A stretch of 64,000 bases of DNA, taken from positions 1 to 64,000 of the forward strand of contig NZ_FTPD01000014.1 in assembly GCF_900156895.1 (NCBI RefSeq), given 5' to 3'. Position 1 is the first letter of the stretch. Every line of letters begins with the position of its first letter. The DNA is from Mesorhizobium prunaredense. GTDB taxonomy: Bacteria > Pseudomonadota > Alphaproteobacteria > Rhizobiales > Rhizobiaceae. Shown piece after piece: positions 9,574-18,826 of this stretch. The notes under the pieces were generated by a model. The model saw nothing but the letters and a program-made list of their open reading frames with translations. It made no database searches and had not been told where the DNA came from. The translations under genes and the position numbers were made by a program.

Positions 9574-9771
9574 ATGGCCAAGAAAGCAACCAAGACCATC
9601 ACCGTCGAGCAGATCGGTTCGCCGATCCGCCGGCCGAAGGAGCAGCGCGCGACGCTGGTCGGCCTCGGCCTCAACAAGATGCACAAGCAGCGCACGCTGG
9701 AGGACACCCCCTCCGTGCGCGGCATGATCGCTGCCGTCCAGCATCTCGTCCGCGTCGTGGACGAGGGCTGA
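9574..9771 (+). CDS. rpmD: 50S ribosomal protein L30
   Basis: 65 aa from ATG 9574 ([20 protein letters not shown]). A TTG six bases upstream is a weaker alternative, and CAGGGATATTGACC precedes the ATG. The segment [23 protein letters not shown] is the L30 signature. It is a small 50S protein that some bacteria lack. Confidence 0.96.
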   Translation: MAKKATKTITVEQIGSPIRRPKEQRATLVGLGLNKMHKQRTLEDTPSVRGMIAAVQHLVRVVDEG

Positions 9772-9793
9772 ACCAGAGCGCAGGAGAACTCAG

Positions 9794-10267
9794 ATGAAAC
9801 TCAACGATCTGCGTGACAAGGACGGCGCGACGCATTCCAGGAAGCGTCTCGGCCGCGGCATCGGTTCCGGCTCGGGCAAGACCGCCGGTCGCGGCGTCAA
9901 GGGCCAGAAGGCGCGCTCCGGCGTCGCCGTCAACGGCTTCGAGGGCGGCCAGATGCCGCTCTACCGGCGCTTGCCGAAGCGTGGCTTCAACAACATCTTC
10001 GCCAAGAGCTTTACCGTTGTGTCGCTGGCCCGCATCCAGGCCGCGCTCGATGCCAAGAAGCTCGATGCCAAGACGACCGTGACCGCCGAAGCGCTGGTCG
10101 CGGCCGGCGTCATCCGCCGCGTCAAGGACGGTGTGCGCATCCTCTCCGACGGTGAGATCAAGTCGAAGCTTGCCTTCGACGTGGCCGGCGCCTCCAAGGC
10201 TGCCATCGAGAAGATCGAAAAGGCCGGCGGTTCGGTGAAGCTGCCGGAAAAGACAGCCGCCGAGTAA
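9794..10267 (+). CDS. rplO: 50S ribosomal protein L15
   Basis: 157 aa. It begins [34 protein letters not shown], the Gly-rich L15 extension that penetrates 23S rRNA, followed by [18 protein letters not shown]15 acts late in 50S assembly. It is followed by a 191-nt gap with two inverted repeats before secY. Confidence 0.98.
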   Translation: MKLNDLRDKDGATHSRKRLGRGIGSGSGKTAGRGVKGQKARSGVAVNGFEGGQMPLYRRLPKRGFNNIFAKSFTVVSLARIQAALDAKKLDAKTTVTAEALVAAGVIRRVKDGVRILSDGEIKSKLAFDVAGASKAAIEKIEKAGGSVKLPEKTAAE

Positions 10268-10277
10268 CGGCGATTTG

Positions 10278-10324
10278 AAGCGCGATCGCCAGAGGTGGGA
10301 CACGTTTCGCTTTTGATTGCGCTT
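10278..10324. repeat. Intergenic palindrome after rplO
   Basis: AAGCGCGATC at 10278-10287 faces GATTGCGCTT at 10315-10324 (9 of 10 positions pair). The interior has GGACACGTTTCGCTTTT. It belongs to the same general class of GCGATC-ended rhizobial palindromes as the elements after rpsH and the DegP-like gene, but its interior differs. Confidence 0.7.
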
Positions 10325-10340
10325 TGATCCGCTCAATATG

Positions 10341-10362
10341 GCGGCCGCGTCAACGCGGCCGC
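10341..10362 (+). other. Strong 9-bp hairpin in the rplO-secY gap
   Basis: GCGGCCGCG at 10341-10349 pairs perfectly with CGCGGCCGC at 10354-10362 across a TCAA loop. TTGCATG follows rather than a run of T, so termination is uncertain. It may attenuate or process the transcript between rplO and secY (inference), which would separate the ribosomal genes from the membrane protein gene. Confidence 0.7.
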
Positions 10363-10458
10363 TTGCATGTTTGCAGTCCGGAGCTTATCTCGTGAGCTTC
10401 GGTGACACGCGCCGCCTGAGTTGCGGGCCATCGAGCGTGACCAAGCGGAGAATCAGGC

Positions 10459-11799
10459 ATGGCTTCGGCTGCTGAACAACTAGCCTCGAATCTGAATTTC
10501 TCGGCCTTCGCCAAGGCGGAGGACCTGAAGAAGCGCATCTGGTTCACCGTTGGCGCGCTGCTGGTCTACCGCCTCGGCACCTATATCCCGCTGCCCGGCA
10601 TCAATCCCGACGCTTTCGCGCAGGCCTTCTCGTCGCAGAGCAAGGGCGTGCTTGGCATGTTCAACATGTTCGCCGGTGGCGCCGTCGAGCGCATGGCGAT
10701 CTTTGCCCTCGGCATCATGCCCTATATCTCCGCTTCCATCATCATGCAGCTGATGACCTCCGTCATCCCGTCACTGGAGGCGCTGAAGAAGGAAGGCGAG
10801 CAGGGCCGCAAGGTCATCAACCAGTATACCCGCTACGGCACCGTGCTTTTGGCGCTGGTCCAGGCCTACGGCATTGCGGTCGGACTGGAAGGCGGCAGCG
10901 GCATCGTCAGCGATCCCGGCATGTTCTTCCGCGTCTCGACCGTCATCACGCTGGTCGGCGGCACCATGTTCCTGATGTGGCTCGGCGAGCAGATCACCGC
11001 CCGCGGCATCGGCAACGGCATTTCGCTGATTATCTTTGCCGGCATCGTCGCCGGCCTGCCGCAAGCCATCTCCGGTACGCTGGAACTTGGCCGCACCGGC
11101 GCGCTGTCGACCGGCCTGATCCTGGCGATCATCGTTCTGGCCGTCGTCGTCATCGCGCTGATCGTCTTCTTCGAGCGCGCCCAGCGGCGCTTGCTGATCC
11201 AGTATCCCAAGCGTCAGGTCGGCAACCGCATGTTCCAGGGCGACACCTCGCACCTGCCGCTCAAGCTCAATACGGCCGGCGTCATTCCGCCGATCTTCGC
11301 CTCTTCGCTGCTGTTGCTGCCGGCGACGGTCGCCGGCTTCTCGCAGACGACCAACATGCCAGCCTGGGCCAGCACCGTCCTGGCGGCGCTCGGTCATGGT
11401 CAGCCGCTCTACATGGCGTTCTATGCGGCGATGATCGTGTTTTTCGCCTTCTTCTATACGGCGATCGTCTTCAACCCGAAGGACACCGCCGACCAGCTCA
11501 AGAAGCATTCGGGTTTCATTCCGGGCTACCGTCCGGGCGAGCGCACCGCCGATTACATCGACTATGTCCTTACCCGCATCACTGTCGTCGGCGCCATCTA
11601 TCTGGTGCTGGTGTGTCTGCTGCCCGAGTTCCTGATTTCAGCGACTGGCGTACCATTCTACCTCGGTGGCACATCGCTTCTGATCGTCGTCAGTGTAACG
11701 CTCGACACGGTGGCGCAGATTCAGGGTCACCTGATCGCGCACCAGTATGAGGGCCTGATCAAGAAGTCGAAGCTGCGCGGGGGGAAGAAGGCCAGATGA
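10459..11799 (+). CDS. secY: Preprotein translocase subunit SecY
   Basis: 446 aa, the usual size for the ten-helix channel protein of the SecYEG translocon. It begins [26 protein letters not shown], and TM1 starts at [21 protein letters not shown]. Further conserved segments are [15 protein letters not shown] (TM2) and the cytoplasmic loop [12 protein letters not shown] between TM6 and TM7. It exports and inserts proteins across the inner membrane. Its end overlaps adk by 4 nt (ATGA). Confidence 0.98.
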   Translation: MASAAEQLASNLNFSAFAKAEDLKKRIWFTVGALLVYRLGTYIPLPGINPDAFAQAFSSQSKGVLGMFNMFAGGAVERMAIFALGIMPYISASIIMQLMTSVIPSLEALKKEGEQGRKVINQYTRYGTVLLALVQAYGIAVGLEGGSGIVSDPGMFFRVSTVITLVGGTMFLMWLGEQITARGIGNGISLIIFAGIVAGLPQAISGTLELGRTGALSTGLILAIIVLAVVVIALIVFFERAQRRLLIQYPKRQVGNRMFQGDTSHLPLKLNTAGVIPPIFASSLLLLPATVAGFSQTTNMPAWASTVLAALGHGQPLYMAFYAAMIVFFAFFYTAIVFNPKDTADQLKKHSGFIPGYRPGERTADYIDYVLTRITVVGAIYLVLVCLLPEFLISATGVPFYLGGTSLLIVVSVTLDTVAQIQGHLIAHQYEGLIKKSKLRGGKKAR

Positions 11800-12416
11800 G
11801 GTTGATATTGCTTGGGCCGCCAGGGGCGGGCAAGGGGACACAAGCACAAAGACTGGTAGAAAAATACGGCATACCCCAACTCTCCACGGGCGATATGCTG
11901 CGCGCTGCTGTCCAGGCCGGCACCGAAGTCGGCAAACGGGCCAAGGCGGTGATGGACGCTGGCGAACTGGTTTCCGACGCCATCGTCAACGCCATTGTCG
12001 CCGAGCGCATCGATCAGGCCGATTGCGCCGGGGGATTCATCCTTGACGGATATCCGCGAACCCTGGTGCAGGCGGACGCGGTTGAAGCGATGCTCTCGGA
12101 TCGCGGCCTCACTCTCGACGCCGTCATCGAACTTGTCGTCGACGACAAGGCGCTGGTTGGTCGAATCGGCAAGCGCGCCGAAGAGGCCAAGGCGGCGGGT
12201 CTGCCGGTGCGCAAGGACGACAATCCGGCGGTGTTCGAAGAGCGCCTGAAGGAGTACTACAAGAAAACGTCGCCGCTGATCGGCTACTACTATGCCAAGG
12301 GCAAGCTCAGAGGTGTCGACGGCATGGCCAACATCGATGCGGTGACGCGACAGATCGAAGCGGTGCTCACGGCTGCGACCCCAGCGGCGGCCCAAGGGTC
12401 TGCGTACGCAAAATAA
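11796..12416 (+). CDS. adk: Adenylate kinase (short form)
   Basis: 206 aa. The P-loop [10 protein letters not shown] is at residues 7-16, the NMP-binding region [11 protein letters not shown] follows, and [10 protein letters not shown] contains the conserved Arg. The LID is short, without a zinc-binding insertion, as in many alphaproteobacteria. It converts ATP and AMP to two ADP. Its ATGA overlap with secY suggests coupled expression. A 191-nt gap follows before rpsM. Confidence 0.98.
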   Translation: MRLILLGPPGAGKGTQAQRLVEKYGIPQLSTGDMLRAAVQAGTEVGKRAKAVMDAGELVSDAIVNAIVAERIDQADCAGGFILDGYPRTLVQADAVEAMLSDRGLTLDAVIELVVDDKALVGRIGKRAEEAKAAGLPVRKDDNPAVFEERLKEYYKKTSPLIGYYYAKGKLRGVDGMANIDAVTRQIEAVLTAATPAAAQGSAYAK

Positions 12417-12607
12417 ACGATTGCGCTTGACTGGAGCGGTTCGCTGGGGTATGGCGGCCCGTCTTCCTATCAGGCATGAGGCTTGCTTGCCCGCAAGGGC
12501 AAGGCAGCCGCTTTGAACTGGAAACTCCCGCATGGGCCGGCCTCCACCGGACGCGGGGCAACTTTGATAGCGCCGGCTTGTCCGGCCCACATGGAGAAGA
12601 GAAGAAC

Positions 12608-12976
12608 ATGGCTCGTATAGCCGGCGTCAACATTCCGACCAACAAGCGCGTCGTCATTGCGCTTCAGTACATTCACGGCATTGGCAAGAGCTTCGCCCAG
12701 GAGATCGTCGACAAGGTCGGCATCCCGGCCGAGCGCCGCGTCAACCAGCTGACCGACGCGGAAGTGCTGCAGATCCGCGAGACGATCGACCGCGACTACC
12801 AGGTCGAGGGCGATCTGCGCCGCGAAGTGTCGATGAACATCAAGCGGCTCATGGACCTCGGCTGCTATCGCGGCCTGCGTCATCGCCGCTCGCTGCCGGT
12901 TCGCGGCCAGCGCACGCATACCAATGCGCGCACCCGCAAGGGCCCGGCCAAGTCGATCGCCGGCAAGAAGAAGTAA
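12608..12976 (+). CDS. rpsM: 30S ribosomal protein S13
   Basis: 122 aa from ATG 12608 ([19 protein letters not shown]), with GGAGAAGAGAAGAAC just upstream. The frame is open for another 44 codons upstream but lacks S13 similarity. The helix-two-turn-helix region [13 protein letters not shown] and the C-terminal [17 protein letters not shown] contact P-site tRNA and S19. In the 191-nt leader TTGCCC (12487-12492) and GGGCAA (12497-12502) can form a hairpin. Confidence 0.97.
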   Translation: MARIAGVNIPTNKRVVIALQYIHGIGKSFAQEIVDKVGIPAERRVNQLTDAEVLQIRETIDRDYQVEGDLRREVSMNIKRLMDLGCYRGLRHRRSLPVRGQRTHTNARTRKGPAKSIAGKKK

Positions 12977-12979
12977 TTT

Positions 12980-13079
12980 AGGGGAATAAGGGAGTAGGGG
13001 AGTAAGGCAGTAGGGAACAGCCGCCAATTGGATTGCGCGTTTCCCTACTCCCTTACTGTCCTATTCCCCTACTCCCTAC
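12980..13079. repeat. Degenerate 7-8-mer repeats arranged as a long inverted repeat (rpsM-rpsK gap)
   Basis: The left arm (12980-13017) is built from GGGGAATA/GGGAGTA/GGGGAGTA units. The right arm (13041-13079) carries the reverse complement pattern (TCCCTACTCCC, CTATTCCCC). The arms pair over about 38 bp with roughly six mismatches around a 23-nt loop. One strand of each arm is almost pure purine. It begins 4 nt after the rpsM stop and is non-coding. Confidence 0.88.
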
Positions 13080-13133
13080 GAAGGTGGAGCCGCTGGCATT
13101 ACGGCGGTGTAGAGATCAACTGAAAGGACCATT

Positions 13134-13523
13134 ATGGCCAAGGAAGCCACACGTGTTCGCCGTCGCGAACGCAAGAATATCTCGTCGGGCGTTGCCCACG
13201 TCAACTCGACCTTCAACAACACGATGATCACCATCACCGACGCGCAGGGCAATTCGATTGCCTGGTCGTCGGCGGGAGCCCAGGGCTTCAAGGGATCTCG
13301 CAAGTCGACCCCGTTCGCTGCCCAGATGGCTGCCGAGGACGTTGCCAAGAAGGCCCAGGAACACGGCATGCGCATGCTTGAGGTCGAGGTCTGCGGACCC
13401 GGCTCCGGTCGTGAATCGGCGCTGCGCGCATTGCAGGCAGCCGGCTTCACCATCACCTCGATCCGTGATGTGACGCCGATCCCGCACAATGGCTGCCGCC
13501 CGCGCAAGAAGCGCCGCGTCTAA
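13134..13523 (+). CDS. rpsK: 30S ribosomal protein S11
   Basis: 129 aa, normal for S11. It contains [18 protein letters not shown], the S11 signature [20 protein letters not shown], and the C-terminal [19 protein letters not shown]11 sits on the 30S platform near the Shine-Dalgarno helix. It is preceded by GAAAGGACCATT. Confidence 0.98.
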   Translation: MAKEATRVRRRERKNISSGVAHVNSTFNNTMITITDAQGNSIAWSSAGAQGFKGSRKSTPFAAQMAAEDVAKKAQEHGMRMLEVEVCGPGSGRESALRALQAAGFTITSIRDVTPIPHNGCRPRKKRRV

Positions 13524-13542
13524 AGAATACCGAACGCCGCGC

Positions 13543-13604
13543 GAACGCCAGGAGCGTTCCTCCACGGCATTCCAGGTCGCCCGCCACGATTGGATGGTGG
13601 CGGG
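13543..13604 (+). other. Two hairpins in the rpsK-rpoA gap
   Basis: GAACGC (13543-13548) pairs with GCGTTC (13554-13559). CCCGCCAC (13580-13587) pairs with GTGGCGGG (13597-13604) across a 9-nt loop. The second ends about 19 nt before the rpoA ATG and just before its AAGGAAAG ribosome binding site. They may tune rpoA translation (inference). Confidence 0.6.
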
Positions 13605-13623
13605 TCAACGGAAGGAAAGCATC

Positions 13624-14634
13624 ATGATCCAGAAAAATTGGCAGGAACTGATCAAGCCGAACAAGATCGAGTTCTCTTCGAAGAAGAAGACGCTGACCAC
13701 GCTGGTCGCCGAGCCGCTCGAGCGCGGCTTTGGTCTGACCCTCGGCAACGCGCTGCGTCGCGTGCTTCTGTCTTCGCTGCGTGGCGCGGCGGTGACCGCC
13801 GTGCAGATCGACGGCGTTCTGCATGAATTCTCGTCGATCGCCGGCGTGCGCGAGGACGTGACCGACATCGTCTTGAACATCAAGGAAATCGCCATCCGCA
13901 TGGAAGGTGACGGCCCCAAGCGCATGGTCGTGCGCAAGCAGGGACCGGGCGCTGTTCTCGCCGGCGACATCCAGACGGTCGGCGACGTCGAGATCCTCAA
14001 TCCCGACCACGTCATCTGCACGCTGGACGAGGGCGCTGAAATCCGCATGGAGTTCACCGTCGATACCGGCAAGGGCTACGTGCCGGCCGACCGCAATCGC
14101 GCCGAAGACGCGCCGATCGGCCTCATCCCGGTCGACAGCCTCTACTCGCCGGTCAAGAAGGTCTCCTACAAGGTCGAGAACACCCGTGAGGGCCAGGTTC
14201 TCGACTATGACAAGCTGACCATGACGATCGACACCGACGGTTCGATCTCGGGCGAGGACGCGGTGGCTTTCGCTGCCCGCATCCTGCAGGACCAGCTTGG
14301 CCTGTTCGTCAATTTCGACGAGCCGCAGAAGGAAGTCGCCGCCGAGCAGGTGACCGAGCTTGCCTTCAACCCGGCGCTGCTCAAGAAGGTCGACGAGCTC
14401 GAGCTTTCGGTGCGTTCGGCCAACTGCCTGAAGAACGACAACATCGTCTATATCGGCGACCTGATCCAGAAGACCGAAGCCGAGATGCTGCGCACCCCGA
14501 ACTTCGGCCGCAAGTCGCTGAACGAGATCAAGGAAGTCCTGGCGGCGATGGGCCTGCACCTCGGCATGGAAGTGCCGGATTGGCCGCCGGAAAACATCGA
14601 AGACCTCGCCAAGCGTTACGAAGATCAATACTAA
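13624..14634 (+). CDS. rpoA: DNA-directed RNA polymerase alpha subunit
   Basis: 336 aa from ATG 13624 ([19 protein letters not shown]), with GGAAGGAAAG upstream. The frame is open further upstream into rpsK, but that part is not RpoA. The N-terminal assembly domain (about 1-235) has [21 protein letters not shown]. The C-terminal domain (about 250-320) has the two helix-hairpin-helix segments [16 protein letters not shown] and [12 protein letters not shown] that bind UP elements and activators. Confidence 0.98.
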   Translation: MIQKNWQELIKPNKIEFSSKKKTLTTLVAEPLERGFGLTLGNALRRVLLSSLRGAAVTAVQIDGVLHEFSSIAGVREDVTDIVLNIKEIAIRMEGDGPKRMVVRKQGPGAVLAGDIQTVGDVEILNPDHVICTLDEGAEIRMEFTVDTGKGYVPADRNRAEDAPIGLIPVDSLYSPVKKVSYKVENTREGQVLDYDKLTMTIDTDGSISGEDAVAFAARILQDQLGLFVNFDEPQKEVAAEQVTELAFNPALLKKVDELELSVRSANCLKNDNIVYIGDLIQKTEAEMLRTPNFGRKSLNEIKEVLAAMGLHLGMEVPDWPPENIEDLAKRYEDQY

Positions 14635-14678
14635 GCTTGATCCCGATAAAGTTGCAGATTTTTCGGACAAGATCATGC
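14635..14678. repeat. Intergenic palindrome, GATCCCGA family (copy 3)
   Basis: GCTTGATCCCGA at 14635-14646 faces TTTCGG-ACAA-GATCATGC (14661-14678). It begins directly after the rpoA TAA. The right arm is nearly the same as that of copy 2 (GTTGCAGA, TTTTCGG, AAGATCATGCG), which shows a repeated family and not chance symmetry. Confidence 0.82.
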
Positions 14679-14736
14679 GGCTAACCAACTGAGGCTCGGA
14701 AAGAGCTTCCTGAACCCGGAATGAAGGAGAAGAGCC

Positions 14737-15168
14737 ATGCGCCACGGATTTAAGGGCCGCCGGTTCGCCCGCAGCATCAGCCACCGCAAGTCGATGTTTG
14801 CCAATCTTGCCGTGTCGCTCATCGAGCATGAGCAGATCCTCACCACATTGCCGAAGGCGAAGGATTTGCGTCCGATCGTCGAGAAGCTGGTGACGCTCGG
14901 CAAGCGCGGCGACCTGCATGCCCGCCGCCAGGTGATTGCCCAGATCGGCAATGAAGGCGTCGTCAAGCGCCTGTTCGACACGATCGCGCCACGCTACGCC
15001 ACCCGCAATGGCGGCTATCTGCGCATCATGAAGGCGGGCTTCCGCCACGGCGACAATGCCGCGATGGCGGTCATCGAGTTCGTCGATCGCGACACCTCGG
15101 CCAAGGGCGCCGGCGACCGTGCCCGCATCGAGGCCGAAGGCGCCGAAGAGGAAGCCGCAGCCGCATAG
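14737..15168 (+). CDS. rplQ: 50S ribosomal protein L17
   Basis: 143 aa. It begins [20 protein letters not shown] and has [16 protein letters not shown], both L17 signatures. The tail beyond residue 120 is acidic and Ala-rich ([12 protein letters not shown]), common in rhizobia. L17 lies near the tunnel exit. AAGGAGAAGAGCC precedes the ATG, and a clear terminator follows, so this is the last gene of the ribosomal superoperon. Confidence 0.98.
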   Translation: MRHGFKGRRFARSISHRKSMFANLAVSLIEHEQILTTLPKAKDLRPIVEKLVTLGKRGDLHARRQVIAQIGNEGVVKRLFDTIAPRYATRNGGYLRIMKAGFRHGDNAAMAVIEFVDRDTSAKGAGDRARIEAEGAEEEAAAA

Positions 15169-15191
15169 CTTCGGTTTTCCTGAAAGAGTTC

Positions 15192-15212
15192 AAAGGGCCT
15201 GCGGGCCCTTTT
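15192..15212 (+). terminator. Rho-independent terminator of the ribosomal superoperon
   Basis: AAAGGGCC (15192-15199) and GGCCCTTT (15204-15211) form a perfect 8-bp stem with a TGCG loop, followed by T. It lies 23 nt after the rplQ stop. Confidence 0.88.
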
Positions 15213-15360
15213 GTGCGTTCTGGAAGCGGTAGGGAGCATTGCGGGGATTTTCTTGACTAAAGCTCATGTCTTTTCCTCGCGAATAATTCGATTGCATCGA
15301 CTTAGCCTTTCATTTTGCACAATCGTCGGGACAATGGCGCCCGGCCCCGGAGGATTCGGA

Positions 15361-16848
15361 ATGCGCGTAAAACGGATGTCCCTTGTTCTACTCTGCGCCT
15401 TGATGGCGGCGGCAGTCGCGCCGGCCGCCAGGCAGGCGCTGGCTCAGGACACCAAGGCCGATCCCGGTCTGTCCGACGTGCTGACCGACATGTTGCGCGG
15501 CGCCGAAGGCGAAAATGCCACCTCAGGTCCAGACAAGCGCGTGCCGTTCGGCCGCGACGAGATGCAACTGTCGTTTGCGCCGCTGGTCAAGCAGACGGCG
15601 CCGGCCGTGGTCAATGTCTATGCCTCGCAAACGGCCAGGCTGAGGTCGCCCTTCGACGGTGATCCGTTCTTCGAAGAGTTCTTCGGCCGTTCGCAGCCGC
15701 GTGCGCAGTCTTCGCTCGGCTCCGGCGTGCTGGTCGACCCGACAGGCATAGTGGTCACCAATTTCCACCTCATCAAGGACGCCGATCAGGTCAAGGTCGC
15801 CACCGCGGACGGCCGTGAATTCGACAGCAAAGTGCTGCTCAAGGACGAGACGCTTGACCTCGCTGTGCTCAAGATCTCCGCCGACAAGCCATTTCCGGTC
15901 GTCGCCATCGGCGATTCCGACGCGCTCGAGGTCGGCGACCTGTTGTTGGCCATCGGCAACCCCTTCGGTGTCGGCCAGACCACCACCAGCGGCATCGTTT
16001 CGGCGCTTGCCCGCAGCCACATCGGCGTTTCCGATTCCAGTTTCTTCATCCAGACTGACGCTGCGATCAATCCGGGCAATTCCGGCGGTGCGCTGATCAA
16101 CATGGGCGGCCAACTCGTCGGCATCAACACGGCGATCTACAGCCGCAGCGGCGGCTCGATCGGCATCGGCTTTGCTATTCCCTCCAATATGGTTCGCGCT
16201 TTTGCCGATGCGGCCAAGGCCGGGCGCGACTTCTTCGAGCGGCCGTATATCGGCGCCGAATTCGAGCGCGTGACGCCGCAAATCGCCGAATCGCTTGGTC
16301 TCGAGACGCCGACCGGGGCGCTGGTTTCGTCCGTCGACGAAGCCGGGCCGGCGGCCAAGGCGGGGCTCAAGGCCGGTGACGTCGTGCTGTCGCTCAATGG
16401 CACGCCGGTCGAGAGTATCGAGGCGCTGGATTACCGGATGGCGACGCTGTCGATCGGCACCAATGCCAGCTTCGCCGTTCTGAGCAAAGGCCAGCAAGCG
16501 GCGATGGACATCGCGCTGGAGCGTGCGCCGGAAGGTGCAAAACTCGCGGAAGTGACGCTGCGCGGTCGCAGTCCGTTCTCCGGTGCCAAGGTTGCGGAAC
16601 TGTCGCCGCGGCTCGCCCAGCGGCTCGGCATCCGCACGGACGTCAAGGGTGTTACGGTGATCGACATCAATCGCGGTTCGCCGGCAGCCGGTTTCGGCTT
16701 CCAGCCGGGCGACATCGTTCGCGAGGTCAACGGCTTGACCATCGATACAGCCGCGACCCTGGAGCAGGCAGCCATGCAGGAGACGCGCTGGTGGCGCTTT
16801 ACCGTCGAGCGCGGCGGGCAGATACTGCGCCAGGTGTTGCGTTACTGA
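15361..16848 (+). CDS. Periplasmic serine endoprotease, DegP/DegQ (HtrA) family
   Basis: 495 aa from ATG 15361. A signal peptide covers about residues 1-29 (MRVKRMSLVLLCALMAAA, cut near ALAQD). The trypsin-like domain holds the likely triad His136 (TNFHLI), Asp166 (LDLAVL) and Ser241 (GNSGGAL). Two PDZ domains follow, at about 265-360 and 390-490. It degrades or refolds damaged envelope proteins in the periplasm. The frame extends 50 codons upstream, but the signal peptide fixes the start. It forms its own unit after the rplQ terminator. The family assignment is firm, but the paralogue (DegP or DegQ type) is open. Confidence 0.93.
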   Translation: MRVKRMSLVLLCALMAAAVAPAARQALAQDTKADPGLSDVLTDMLRGAEGENATSGPDKRVPFGRDEMQLSFAPLVKQTAPAVVNVYASQTARLRSPFDGDPFFEEFFGRSQPRAQSSLGSGVLVDPTGIVVTNFHLIKDADQVKVATADGREFDSKVLLKDETLDLAVLKISADKPFPVVAIGDSDALEVGDLLLAIGNPFGVGQTTTSGIVSALARSHIGVSDSSFFIQTDAAINPGNSGGALINMGGQLVGINTAIYSRSGGSIGIGFAIPSNMVRAFADAAKAGRDFFERPYIGAEFERVTPQIAESLGLETPTGALVSSVDEAGPAAKAGLKAGDVVLSLNGTPVESIEALDYRMATLSIGTNASFAVLSKGQQAAMDIALERAPEGAKLAEVTLRGRSPFSGAKVAELSPRLAQRLGIRTDVKGVTVIDINRGSPAAGFGFQPGDIVREVNGLTIDTAATLEQAAMQETRWWRFTVERGGQILRQVLRY

Positions 16849-16852
16849 GCCC

Positions 16853-16883
16853 GAGCGTCGATCCTTCGGACGAGATCGCGCTC
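16853..16883. repeat. Intergenic palindrome, GATCCCGA family (short copy 4)
   Basis: GAGCGTCGATC (from 16853) faces GATCGCGCTC (16874-16883) with one unpaired base, around CTTCGGACGA. It lies between the protease stop and rarA and looks like a shortened member of the palindrome family seen after rpsH, rplR and rpoA. Confidence 0.65.
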
Positions 16884-16899
16884 CAACGAAAAGAAGTGC

Positions 16900-18210
16900 A
16901 TGGCCGATCTGTTCAGCGTCGATGAACCGGAAAAGGCGCCGCCCGGCAGGCCGCTGGCCGACAGGCTGCGCCCGCAGAACCTTGGCGAGGTCGTCGGCCA
17001 GGAGCATCTGACCGGGCCAGACGGCGCACTGACGCGGCTGATCGGCTCCGGCTCGCTTGGCTCGATGATCTTCTGGGGGCCGCCCGGGACGGGCAAGACC
17101 ACGGTCGCGCGGCTGCTTGCCGGCGAAACCAGCCTTGCGTTCCAGCAGATATCGGCGGTGTTTTCCGGAGTCGCCGACCTGAAGAAAGTGTTCGAGGCGG
17201 CGAAGCTGCGCCGCACCAACGGCCGTCAGACGCTGCTCTTCGTCGATGAGATCCATCGCTTCAACCGCGCCCAGCAGGACAGTTTTCTGCCCGTGATGGA
17301 AGACGGCACCGTCGTGCTGGTTGGCGCCACCACCGAAAACCCGTCCTTCGAGCTGAATGCCGCGCTTCTATCGCGCGCCCGCGTGCTGGTCTTCCATTCG
17401 CTCGGTGAGGACAGCATCGCAAAACTGCTGGCCCGGGCCGAGGAGACCGAGGGCAGGGCGCTGCCGCTCGACGACGAGGCGAGGGCGATGCTCGTCCGCA
17501 TGAGCGATGGCGATGGCCGCGCGGCGCTGACGCTGGCCGAAGAGGTCTGGCGCGCCGCCAAGTCAGGCGAGGTGTTCGGCGCTGAGGGCCTGCAGCGCAT
17601 CGTCCAGCGCCGCGCGCCGATCTACGACAAGGGCCAGGACGGCCACTACAATCTGATCTCGGCGCTGCACAAATCGGTGCGCGGCTCCGATCCGGATGCC
17701 GCCCTCTATTATCTCGCCCGCATGTTCGACGCCGGCGAGGATCCGCTCTATCTCGGCCGCCGCCTGGTGCGCATGGCGATGGAGGATATCGGGCTGGCCG
17801 ACCCGCAGGCGCTGGTCGTCGCCAATGCCGCCAAGGATGCCTACGACTATCTGGGCTCGCCGGAGGGCGAGCTCGCCTTCGCCGAGGCCACCGTCTATCT
17901 CGCCAGTGCGCCCAAATCCAACGCCGTCTACACCGCCTTCAAGGCCGCCACTCAGGCGGCGAAGGAGTTCGGCTCGCTGCTGCCGCCAAAACACATCCTC
18001 AACGCGCCGACCAAGCTGATGAAGGAAGAAGATTACGGCGCCGGCTACCGTTACGACCACGACGAGCCGGACGCTTTTTCCGGACAGGATTATTTTCCGG
18101 AAAAGATGGGCCGCCGCACATTCTATGATCCGCCGGAGCGCGGTTTCGAGCGTGATATCAAGAAGCGGCTCGACTATTGGGCGAAGCTGCGCCGCGAGCG
18201 GGACAAATGA
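16900..18210 (+). CDS. rarA: Replication-associated recombination protein A (AAA+ ATPase)
   Basis: 436 aa, normal for RarA/MgsA. After the N-terminal ADRLRPQNLGEVVGQEHLTG it has Walker A GPPGTGKTT (about residue 59), Walker B LLFVDEIHRFNRAQQD (about 112) and sensor 1 GATTENPSFELNAALLSR. The C-terminal tetramerisation region has DGHYNLISALHKSVRGSDPDAALYYLARM. RarA acts at stalled replication forks and single-strand gaps. The ATG at 16900 follows GAAAAGAAGTGC. Confidence 0.96.
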   Translation: MADLFSVDEPEKAPPGRPLADRLRPQNLGEVVGQEHLTGPDGALTRLIGSGSLGSMIFWGPPGTGKTTVARLLAGETSLAFQQISAVFSGVADLKKVFEAAKLRRTNGRQTLLFVDEIHRFNRAQQDSFLPVMEDGTVVLVGATTENPSFELNAALLSRARVLVFHSLGEDSIAKLLARAEETEGRALPLDDEARAMLVRMSDGDGRAALTLAEEVWRAAKSGEVFGAEGLQRIVQRRAPIYDKGQDGHYNLISALHKSVRGSDPDAALYYLARMFDAGEDPLYLGRRLVRMAMEDIGLADPQALVVANAAKDAYDYLGSPEGELAFAEATVYLASAPKSNAVYTAFKAATQAAKEFGSLLPPKHILNAPTKLMKEEDYGAGYRYDHDEPDAFSGQDYFPEKMGRRTFYDPPERGFERDIKKRLDYWAKLRRERDK

Positions 18211-18313
18211 GTTCGCTTCACTCGGCCGGATCGGCAAAGGGCCCGTTCGACAAATGTGCTTCCGCCGAGGGCAGGGATTGACCGAGATGGCCCTGTAAGG
18301 GCAGTAAACGGCG

Positions 18314-18691
18314 ATGATCAATCTCCTCCTCGTTGCCGCAGGCGGCGCTATTGGTGCGGGGCTCCGGCACGTCGCCAACTTCGTCGCATTGCGTCTTGTC
18401 GGCCCGAGCTTTCCCTGGGGCACGATGGCGATCAACATTGTCGGCTCTTTTGTCATGGGTCTGTTCATCACGACCCTGGCGCGGCGCTACGGCGGATCGA
18501 ACGAGCTTCGGCTGTTCGTCGCCACCGGCATCCTTGGCGGCTTCACTACTTTCTCCGCCTTTTCGCTCGATTTCGCGACGCTGTGGGAGCGCGGCGCGAC
18601 GCTGCCGGCGTTTGGATACGCCCTTGCCAGCCTCATTGGCGCGATCATTGCCCTGTTTCTGGGTCTTTGGCTCGCAAGAAGCCTGCCTTAA
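18314..18691 (+). CDS. crcB: Fluoride ion channel CrcB/Fluc
   Basis: 125 aa with four hydrophobic helices. Signature segments are GGAIGAGLRHVANF, WGTMAINIVGSFVMGL and GGFTTFSAFSLDFATL, the last containing the phenylalanine-lined fluoride path. Fluc proteins work as dual-topology homodimers in the inner membrane and export fluoride. The 103-nt upstream gap shows no recognisable fluoride riboswitch. Confidence 0.94.
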   Translation: MINLLLVAAGGAIGAGLRHVANFVALRLVGPSFPWGTMAINIVGSFVMGLFITTLARRYGGSNELRLFVATGILGGFTTFSAFSLDFATLWERGATLPAFGYALASLIGAIIALFLGLWLARSLP

Positions 18692-18762
18692 TGCTATTGC
18701 CCCCGCTTACAGCACCGCGCGCCCCTTAGGACGCGCCAAGGACGCTGTAGCTTTTTGATTTT

Positions 18763-18803
18763 GCGCATCACCCTTTTCCGAAAATCGATTTCAGGTCATG
18801 CGC
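18763..18803. repeat. Intergenic palindrome, GCGCAT...TTTTCCGAAAATCGATTTC type
   Basis: GCGCATCACC (18763-18772) faces GGTCATGCGC (18794-18803), 9 of 10 pairing. The interior CTTTTCCGAAAATCGATTTC resembles the element at 21631. It lies 24 nt before the RluC-type gene, so it is part of that leader. Confidence 0.7.
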
Positions 18804-18826
18804 TAGAAACGGGTAAAAACGAGACA

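Noticed and set aside
15252..15290. Sigma-70 promoter for the DegP-like gene (TTGACT at 15252)
   Set aside because: No acceptable -10 box at 16-18 nt; only the -35-like hexamer is present.
18211..18313. Fluoride riboswitch upstream of crcB
   Set aside because: The crcB motif pseudoknot sequences could not be matched in the 103-nt gap.
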